Origin: Dasypus novemcinctus
Taxonomy: Eukaryota; Chordata; Mammalia; Cingulata; Dasypodidae
DNA length: 64,000 bases
Direction of reading: 5' to 3'
NCBI RefSeq assembly: GCF_030445035.2
Contig: NC_080682.1
Span: forward strand, 34,950,770-35,014,769
Shown: positions 56,950-64,000 of the stretch, in pieces
Layout of the letters: every line of letters begins with the position of its first letter
How positions within the stretch are numbered: position 1 is the stretch's first letter
Program-made: the position numbers and the translations under genes
The notes under the pieces: generated by a model
The model's input: only the letters and a program-made list of their open reading frames with translations
What the model was told of the DNA's origin: nothing
Database searches by the model: none

Positions 56950-58120
56950 GTTTTCTTATCTTATGTCTGTGTCCATAATAACTTGAGTGAATGCTATTTT
57001 AGGTGGATTAGCTATGCCAGGCTTTATTTAAAAAATAAGTGATTGTAGACACATGTTTAAATAGATGTTACCTATACATTGAACACTGAGTAAAAACTAT
57101 GACTAAAGTAGTGAATAGATGTGCCTACATTTCTGAATGCATTTGGGGAAGAAGTAACAAGCTAATTCCATGAAATCACATCTTATTTATAGAGAACTTT
57201 TTGCAGTTAGCAATCAATGACCTCTCAGGAACCATTGCTTTACAAATTCAACCATTTTCACCTTAAGTGTTTATTCTTTTACCCAATTTGTTATGTGAAA
57301 ATGATTGATAGGGGAAATAAAGTAAATCTTTTTTTTTTGCATTAAATTTAATTTTGCTCTATATGCTCACACCATCCTGTGATTGCGGGCCATAAATATT
57401 CCAGGACAGATAAAACTTTCTTTATTCAGAGGTTCCAAAAATTAGGCTTCAAAAGAAATGTATGGGAAGAAACCTAACCATTGAAAGACATATTTTCCCA
57501 AGGGTCCCAGCTGCACATTTGCCAGTCTTGCTTTCTTAGTGACCAGATAAAGTATATTATAAAAATTTCTTCAACTTTGCACTAATCTAATATAGAGAAT
57601 AGAACATAGCAAACTAATTAAAGCAAAATAATTAGGAATTAATGGTACCATGAACCTAGTAACAAATAAAAGTTTCCCTGGAGTAGCAGGTCTAAGATGT
57701 CAAGACTTTTCTTTGGAAACCCTGTACTAAGATTGGAGATAGCTCTTTTGGTTCCTCAGAGTCTGAATCCAAATGGATCGACAATTTAAAAACAAACAAG
57801 TCCAGGTGCAGGAATCCCCAGAGTCTGTCTTTATTAACACTTTCATGTTTGATTACAGGTATATATTTAAATGTTTATTGCTCAGGCACAAGGAGGAGTT
57901 AAAGATCCTCTGAACTTTCATTTTCCAGAAGATTAGAATTATCAGCATCAGCCAAGTTCATCCTGTTGTCTCTTGTGGTTATGGCATCTGTGACCAAAGG
58001 AGGGCAGAGTTCTGGCTGAGCTTGGTTAGCAGCATATTATGCCTGGGTTAGGAAGTAACCTTGGATTCTGGCATGAAGGATTCTTGTCATGGGGGTAAGG
58101 TTGCATGAGCTTATCTGAGC
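56950..58120. other. Intergenic, no gene seen
   Basis: No coding frame or RNA gene recognised. A T run lies at 57330-57337. Confidence 0.4.
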
Positions 58121-58129
58121 CTAAAAAAC

Positions 58130-58550
58130 AATCCTAATAATACCTGTTTCACAGAGGAATAGGGAGGATTGAGCAAGATAAAATGTGAAAACATCTAAGT
58201 TAGTGAAAACTGACATCCTCCTGATGCTGCCCTGGGAATAGACAAATGCAGGCTAGAGAAACTGTTCTGTGTTTCAATATATTTTTCTTGCTTAAGAGGA
58301 AGAACTTTGGAATACAATAAACTGCACCTCCTAGGGCTCGCTTTTCTTTGTAATAACTATGCAAACTTGGGGATTTTCTTAGCTTCTTTTTGCCTTATAG
58401 CCTACATCGCAACAAAGGGGATGAGAAGATATGTCACAAAACTGTCACAGGGTTATATGAGATAATGCATGTAACACTTAGAATAGCATTACACACAGAG
58501 TAAATTCTTAATTTCTTGTTGTCACCTTCTGTATAATAATTAAGAGGTCT
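58130..58550 (+). repeat. MIR-like SINE fragments (two)
   Basis: First piece 58130-58230: CCTAATAATACCTGTTTCAC, GAGGATTGAGCAAG-like. Second piece 58370-58510: CTTAGCTTCTTTTTGCCTTA, ACAGGGTTATATGAGATAAT, GTAACACTTAGAATAGCATT. Both follow the MIR 3' core order. Confidence 0.45.
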
Positions 58551-58689
58551 GGTATTGCCATACTCAGATTCTGGCAATAACTTTTCAATTCATGTTATGA
58601 GTTGGCCTTCATTACTTTGATAGTTGCATTTTGGGAAAATGAAAAAATTGGTAGAAAAGGAAGGCCACATGTTGAAGTGTTCAATACAG

Positions 58690-59400
58690 ATTCCCAAGTC
58701 ACTATAATTAAGAAATTTTTATATGTTTTTGATCTCTCCACTAAAAAACCTGATAGTGAAGTTAAGATTCCTTGAAAAGTGTGGAAGAGATAAAGGAGAT
58801 ATGAATACCATAAGAACTAATCAATAATGATATTTTTATACAATAGTCAATTTTTCAAGTGTGGTGTCACATCTGCCTCTCATACAATCCCCTTAAGGAA
58901 GATATTATTATTACATCTTGTATATAAGCAAGTTTGGCTATGGATAAACAGTGATCTAATTTCTTGTTCGGAGCCCTTAACATTATGTTATTGTACCTCA
59001 GCAGACGTTGTTATTGTGATGTGACTTATAAACTGAAAGTGATGGGAGAGGAAGTACTGACTCAGACAAGCTCCGGATTGTTTCAGAGCTTTGGTTCTCC
59101 CACCAAGGGCAGGCAAGGCTTACTCCTCAGGCAGTCTTGATGTACAGAAATTGAAAAGGAAAGAGAGGCTGGAGAAAAGAGAACATCTCCTAACTTCCTT
59201 TCCTAACTTTTATCATCAATTGGTGACCTGCTTAAGCACAATCTAGAGATCTCTTTTTTTCAGAAAAATTTTAATGGTTGCAGGATAGAAGGTAATCTAA
59301 TCAGAAGGTTAGATTTAGGAACAAGAACCTCCTCAACATGAATGTACCATGCTAGTGACCTAAATGAATATATACCAAAGACATGAACCTGCTGTTAAAA
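58690..59400 (+). repeat. Left member of a duplicated flank around the class I ERV
   Basis: Aligns in order with 61290-61720. GATCTCTCCACTAAAAAACC pairs with ATTTCTCCATTAAAAAATCT. TACCATAAGAACT pairs with ATCATAAGAACT. GAGCTTTGGTTCT pairs with GAGTTTTGGTTCT. GGAGAAAAGAGAACATCTCC pairs with AGAGGAGAACATCACC. GGTGACCTGCTTAAGCACAA pairs with GGTGACCTGCCTAAGCACAA. CAACATGAATGTACCATGCT pairs with ATATGAATGGGCTATGCT. An extra ~250 bp (58800-59050) is absent from the right member. Confidence 0.75.
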
Positions 59401-59419
59401 GTTTGCAATAATTAACGAG

Positions 59420-59978
59420 CTGTAGCTCAGTTGCCCCTGATATGCATTGGGAAAAGGCTAACCTCCTCGTGTCTGAGGGCATGGCACTTTCCCACAGGTT
59501 AAAAAAAGAAACCACATAGAGACAGGAGTAAAGGGAAACAGAGATCTTTACTATCTGCATACCGGAGGGAGGTAAAGACCTTCCCTACTTGCATATCAGA
59601 GGGAGACAGGGACCTTCCCAACCTACATATCAGAGGGAGATTAAGAAACCTTTTAATCCCTAAGATCAAAGAAACATCTGCTCCTGCAGCATTCCAAGAA
59701 ACCATAATCCCTAACCCACTATCCTTTAGCTTTATCAGGGAAAATTTTCACCTCTAGGGCTTGCTATTGGTCCCTGCACCTCACTCAGACCCTCAACCCC
59801 TCCCACCAACTATCACTTCCCCACCTAGGAAAGTTCGTATAAATTCAAATTCCCCCCTTCCAGGAGCGGGCTGAAGTGTGTTCTTCAGACCCCCTCCATT
59901 GGGAGAATTTCTCAATAAATTCTCTGCCTGTGGTCATATCAGTCTCCATGCCCCAGTAAGCTCTATTTTTCTCCAACA
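59420..59978 (+). repeat. LTR of a class I (gammaretrovirus-like) ERV
   Basis: Bounded by TGTAGCTCAG and CTCCAACA. TATAAAT at 59838-59844 and AATAAA at 59914-59919 are about 75 bases apart, so the signal lies downstream of the start site, as in class I LTRs. Three ~33-bp tandem units lie in U3 (59551-59653, each with GCATA.C.GAGGGAG). The U5 end is followed by a degenerate primer site. Confidence 0.75.
59551..59653 (+). repeat. ~33-bp triplicate in the LTR U3
   Basis: Units CTATCTGCATACCGGAGGGA, CTACTTGCATATCAGAGGGA and CAACCTACATATCAGAGGGA, each followed by an A/G-rich segment and GACCTTCC or a variant. Confidence 0.85.
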
Positions 59979-60010
59979 TTTGAAGACAAAAGCCCAGGAC
60001 TGGGATCATG
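59979..60010 (+). promoter_or_regulatory. Degenerate primer binding site
   Basis: TTTGAAGACAAAAGCCCAGG following the LTR end. It fits the layout TGGTGCCGAAACCCGGGA (phenylalanine-tRNA type) with about five changes. The tRNA assignment is tentative. Confidence 0.4.
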
Positions 60011-60390
60011 TTGTGACTAATTGACTAGAGATGATTCTCGCCTCTGCCATGGCTCAATGCCCATCCAACACCCAGACATCGAATCTTGGCTGGGTGAGTT
60101 AAGGATTTCTCCACTGGAGGATCCTGCTGTCCCTCTCTCTCAATTTTTCTGTTGTCCAGGAAAACCCACTGGAAAACCTAGCACTAGGTCAAGATCCTCA
60201 ACATTCCCTGAGGGCCACAGTAAGCAGTAGGCTTGCATCCTCGTGGGAAGAAACACCTCGGCTCCAGAGACATCTGGCTCCAATTGAAGTTTCCCATTTC
60301 CTTGGAGATATCAGACTGATTCAGGGATGTCTCTCTCACTCAGAATCTCCCCCATCCTAGAGATCCTTAGTCTCACCCCAGCCACTTAAA

Positions 60391-60570
60391 ATGGGGAATT
60401 CAATTTTGGGCCACCGAAAACCACACCTCAGGACTGTCTCCTTCACAACCTTAAACTCTTTACCTGAAAGGAAACATCAAACCCCAAAACACTCATTTTC
60501 TATTCAACCTCTGTGTGACCACAGTATCAATTGTACAATGAAAGTCAATGGTGAAAAAATGAACTTTTAA
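60391..60570 (+). pseudogene. gag start remnant of the class I ERV
   Basis: An ATG-GGG start (Met-Gly-Asn, a myristoylation pattern) in an A-T-rich context opens about 59 codons before an in-frame TAA at about 60568. The continuation 60570-60650 in the same or neighbouring frames resembles the end of a class I matrix domain (spacing of W, P and Y residues). The ~600 bp that follow are strongly proline- and serine-rich, as in the linker after matrix, but frames break repeatedly. Capsid, pol and env are not present. Confidence 0.65.
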
Positions 60571-60649
60571 TTCCCAAGTTCTCCAAGACTTAAAGACCTT
60601 TATCCAGAACAGTGGCAAACATGTGAGATTCCTTATGCTCAGGTCTTCT

Positions 60650-61250
60650 CTCATCTTTTATCCACCCCTCATTCTTATTCTTCTTTTACAACAGGAACCT
60701 CTTCAAAAGCTTTCTTTTTCCTCCTTTCTGTCCCCCAAATCCCCCAAAAACTTAGACTTTGATCAAGCTAATAAAAGTGATCCTGCAATTCTTCCATATA
60801 TTTCTCAGACATCATGTCCACTTCCACCCTCCTCATTCTCTAACTCCCCTTCCTCCTGCTTTGGTCCTCACTGCCTTCCACCCCAACTTTCTCCCCTCCT
60901 CATACAGGCACCGGAGCTGGAGCTCTCATCCCCTCCCCACCCCTCCTTGCCTTCTGTACACAGAAAACCCTTCTTCTAACTCAAATTTATCCATTCACAG
61001 CCCTCCTCCAGTGCTGTATGCCTCATCAGCACCTCAACTTACTTCATCTGCTTCCAGTGCCCCCACATCTCCCTGTAAACCCTCTCCCTTCTCCCTGTCC
61101 ACCACCCACCCTACAGACCAACTCCCCACTCTCCAGGCTCCTTTCCCAGTTCTTGTCCTCCCTCTCCAGGAAATGGCTGAAGCAGGAAGCACATCCCCTT
61201 CTCAATCTGATCTCTCCCAAATTGAGGGTAGAAAAGCTAACTTTTGAAGT
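60650..61250 (+). pseudogene. Pro/Ser-rich gag linker relic of the class I ERV
   Basis: A pyrimidine-rich region reading in two alternative frames (60759-61247 and 61018-61410) as a Pro/Ser/Leu-rich chain, consistent with the linker between matrix and capsid in class I gag proteins. It ends near 61250, where the right member of the flank duplication begins. No other retroviral domain follows. Confidence 0.5.
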
Positions 61251-61289
61251 ATTCAGTAAATACAGAGGTGTGTATAATACTGAAATCTG

Positions 61290-61720
61290 TTTTGCACATT
61301 TGATTTCTCCATTAAAAAATCTGACAGTGAAGTTGAGTTTCTCTGAAGATGCTGTAGGAGATAAAAAAAAAAAAAAAGAATATCATAAGAACTATCTCTG
61401 GGTAGGTTAAGAGTTTTGGTTCTATCATAGAGTCAGGCAGGCCTGACTCAGACAGATCCAATGTACAGCAACTGAACAGGACAGAGAGGTTAGAGAGGAG
61501 AACATCACCTGACTTCTTTTTCTACCTTTGCCCCCATCCTGGTGACCTGCCTAAGCACAATTTTAACAACTTTGATTTTGGAATTTTTTATGGCTGTAGT
61601 GCAGACAAAAGTCTAAGGAGAAATTTAGATTTTGGCAGAGAGACATTCTCTATATGAATGGGCTATGCTAACATCCTAGAAGACTATACCAACAAAATGA
61701 GCCTGCATTTATTTGAAATT
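61290..61720 (+). repeat. Right member of the duplicated flank
   Basis: See 58690-59400. A run of 15 A residues (61363-61377) sits where the left member has TAAAGGAGATATGAA. It is shorter and lacks the ~250-bp insert of the left member. Confidence 0.75.
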
Positions 61721-61729
61721 CTTCCTATT

Positions 61730-64000
61730 AATATATGGCAATATAAGTGTCAATTAACTTACTAGGACCTATCAAACTGTGTTAATATATAGAGTTATCG
61801 GGAGAAACATGAAAATATAACATGAAATCATCAAACTAGTGTATTTTGAATAGAAAATACTTGGAAAATATTTTCTAAATTAAATTGAGACAAATGTATG
61901 CAGGGCAGACATAAGCACTAATATAGCACTCTCAGTTGTCATTTTTTTTAAATCCTGGATCATCTTGGAAAATTACTTAATTTCTTTGTGCTGCAGTGCC
62001 CTATTTTCAAAGTAGAAGTTGAGAAAGATATGAATGTATGGGGTAGAAGATAAGAATGACATTATTCTTCACATCAGAACCAAAGCAAGTAAGGAAACAG
62101 TGGAATGCTATGTGAAAGAAAAATTTTTGAAAGAAAAATTTGTCTATGTATTATACATACAAAATTAGAAGATCTTTCAAAAACAAACACAAAACAAATG
62201 TTTTAATGCAAGCAAAAACAAAAAGACTTCGTCAGCAGACTTGTAGTACAAGATATATTAAAGGAGGTCCTTCAGGCAGAGAAATAGTGAATAGTTATTC
62301 TAGATGGAAATATGGATTCATACAAAAGAATGAAGATAACCAAAAATGGTAACTGCACAAATACATCTATAAGATTTTTCTCATATTATTTGTCTTTAAA
62401 ATATTTATATTTTAAAATATTTAAATATTTTAAAGTATTTAAAATATTAACTATTAAGTCATAAATAAAAAACTCTTGAATATCTTATGTGAATATGCTC
62501 TCTTTTGCATGACCTTTTATTAATGATTGACTAAGAGAATTTAGGAGACTGGAGTTCCAGCAGCTCTCACAGTCAGTGGAATGATTCAAAAGACATGAAT
62601 ATAATACCCTTTTATCACTTGAGTGCCTAGGACTCAGTATATCATAATAAATTTGGAGGATATGAGCCTTTTCTTCTATGCTACACATGAAAACCATCAG
62701 GCATAAAGTGAGAGTGCATGTTTATATGCAGAAGTCAGTGAGAAAATCACACTCAGCCACGTACCCTTGTTAAAATATATCTAAAGGATATAGTGAGAAA
62801 CTGTAAAGAAGTTCCACTTCCATTTCCTCTCCCTCATCCTCTGATGTTGACTCAATTCTCATTTGGGTTGGTGTAATTCACATGACACTTTGTATTCAGG
62901 ATGTTCCTGCACTTAAGGAGACGATGAGGGATGATATAGGCATCTTCTCATCCACAGGCGAGACCTTATTAATACAGGTCTTTGTAAAGATGGGTTTAGT
63001 CAATGCATTCATTAGAAAAAGGTTCATTTGCTGTCATAAAAAAAGGAAACCTGAAATATCCTTGACTGATCATATTTAATTTTATTTCCTGATCAGGTAA
63101 AATCCTCTGAGGGTTGGTGGTCCTGTATGGTAGTTATCTACTACGTAGATAGTCAGTAATCTGTGTTACTATACCGCGTTCATATGCTCCTTCCATTATA
63201 GTGCAGCCTTCCATGCTTGTTCAAACAGGATAAAATTTAGTTGGCTAGTAGCACATTTTCTCCTTAATGTTCACACTGAGTGTCGCACCCATCACTTCTG
63301 TAAGCAAGGCACACAGTCACCTTAAACACAAGAGAACTGAAAATATGATAGGAATGAATGGATATTTGGTGATCAACAAATGGGAGAGTCACCATTAAAA
63401 AAAACAGAACTGATTTCTCATTTGAATTGTTTACTTAACTGTTGAATATTAATCTGTTTGAAATCTATGTTTGATAAGATTTAGCCAGGCTATGGATTAA
63501 TATGTGTTAATTCATTGCCTAAGAAATAGCATTAGTCACTAAGCTCAGCAGACTTCTACCCTGGCTTTGACATGGATCCATTTCTTTTATCTGTACTTTT
63601 TCTCGTAGAGTTGCAATGTATCTGCATCTCAAAAGACTTCTCATTGGCTTGCAACAGTTAGGCAATTTTCTCTTAAAATTTAAAAGTGCAGACTCTGTCT
63701 TGAATATTCAGATATGATAAACCTTGTCTTTTGCACCAGCTGCTTTTATTCTTTTACAAGGTACTTCTGGTCCTATCAAGAAAGGCACAAATCCATCCAG
63801 AAAAAGTGATTTTGAAGGTGAAGGGCTATGTAAGCTGTTTTTGAAAAAATTTCTCCATGTATCTTCTATCGGGGGATATCATGTATAAGTTTGCTCTAGG
63901 GTTGTATCTGGAATAATTATATATCTCTCCTTGGCTTTAGCAGAAGAAATGATTGACTCATGGAAAAACTCTCCCATATTACTATGTAAATGGTGCTTCC
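61730..64000. other. Intergenic, no gene seen
   Basis: Unique-looking AT-rich DNA with no recognisable protein or RNA gene. A weak MIR-like stretch is visible near 61900-62030. An ATTTAAATATTTTAAA-type palindromic low-complexity block lies at 62395-62450. Confidence 0.4.

Noticed and set aside
60759-61247. 162-codon Pro/Ser-rich frame as a host gene
   Set aside because: It is pyrimidine-rich DNA downstream of a class I LTR and gag start, and an overlapping second frame is equally open. A gag linker relic fits better.
62395-62450. Palindromic ATTTAAATATTTTAAA stretch as a possible structure
   Set aside because: Low-complexity AT repeats fold trivially. There is no conserved motif or context.
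1-64000. CRISPR arrays, operons, riboswitches, prokaryotic origins
   Set aside because: The DNA is mammalian (MIR, LINE-1, DAS SINE, OR pseudogenes). No regularly spaced short repeats with unique spacers are present.

Overview
This is vertebrate, very probably armadillo (Dasypus-type, Xenarthra), nuclear DNA. The main evidence is five copies of a tRNA-derived SINE of the armadillo DAS type, which carry a tRNA-like head with A and B boxes, a GC-rich body and an (AAAT)n tail. They sit with LINE-1 elements, MIR elements and mammalian endogenous retroviruses (ERVs). No bacterial-style gene organisation is present and I see no intact host protein-coding gene.

The host backbone is a remnant of a class II olfactory receptor (OR) cluster resembling family 4. 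Eight OR pseudogenes lie on the minus strand at about 3.7-5.0, 17.8-18.3, 21.3-21.7, 27.6-32.7 (split), 34.2-34.9, 37.9-38.8, 48.9-49.9 and 53.4-53.8 kb. All carry frameshifts, stops, truncations or insertions. The same-strand arrangement fits growth by tandem duplication. The copy at 48.9-49.9 kb is the best preserved. The first copy is split by a SINE, and the fourth is split by an endogenous retrovirus.

Mobile DNA fills most of the rest. 1.4-3.7 kb holds a MaLR-like LTR element on the minus strand. 5.9-11.3 kb is a nearly full-length, dead LINE-1. 22.3-24.4 kb is an older LINE-1 with a monomeric (tandem ~395 bp) 5' UTR. Older LINE-1 pieces lie at 20.6-21.2, 25.0-26.5, 35.4-37.0, 46.3-47.1, 50.7-53.2 and 56.4-56.9 kb. 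39.3-42.0 kb holds a young-type LINE-1 3' UTR followed by a second long repeat, which also occurs at 13.3-14.4 and 37.2-37.6 kb. 59.4-61.2 kb is a truncated class I ERV with one LTR and a gag start.

The most interesting object is the provirus at 28,562-32,621. It has a perfect 6-bp target duplication, TGCGG/CCGCA LTR ends, a lysine-tRNA-type primer binding site, a polypurine tract and betaretrovirus-like LTR logic, with the poly(A) signal between the TATA box and the start of R. Its interior is unusual. It has a ~215-bp tandem-repeated leader, a splice donor, a short gag remnant, a sharply bounded AT-rich block of ~880 bp in place of most of gag and all of pol, two tandem paralogous small transmembrane reading frames, and only the ends of env. 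Its 5' LTR has lost the whole promoter while its 3' LTR keeps one. The OR reading frame can be followed up to both edges of the insertion.

The host ORs, the LINE-1 and both ERVs are described as broken copies only.
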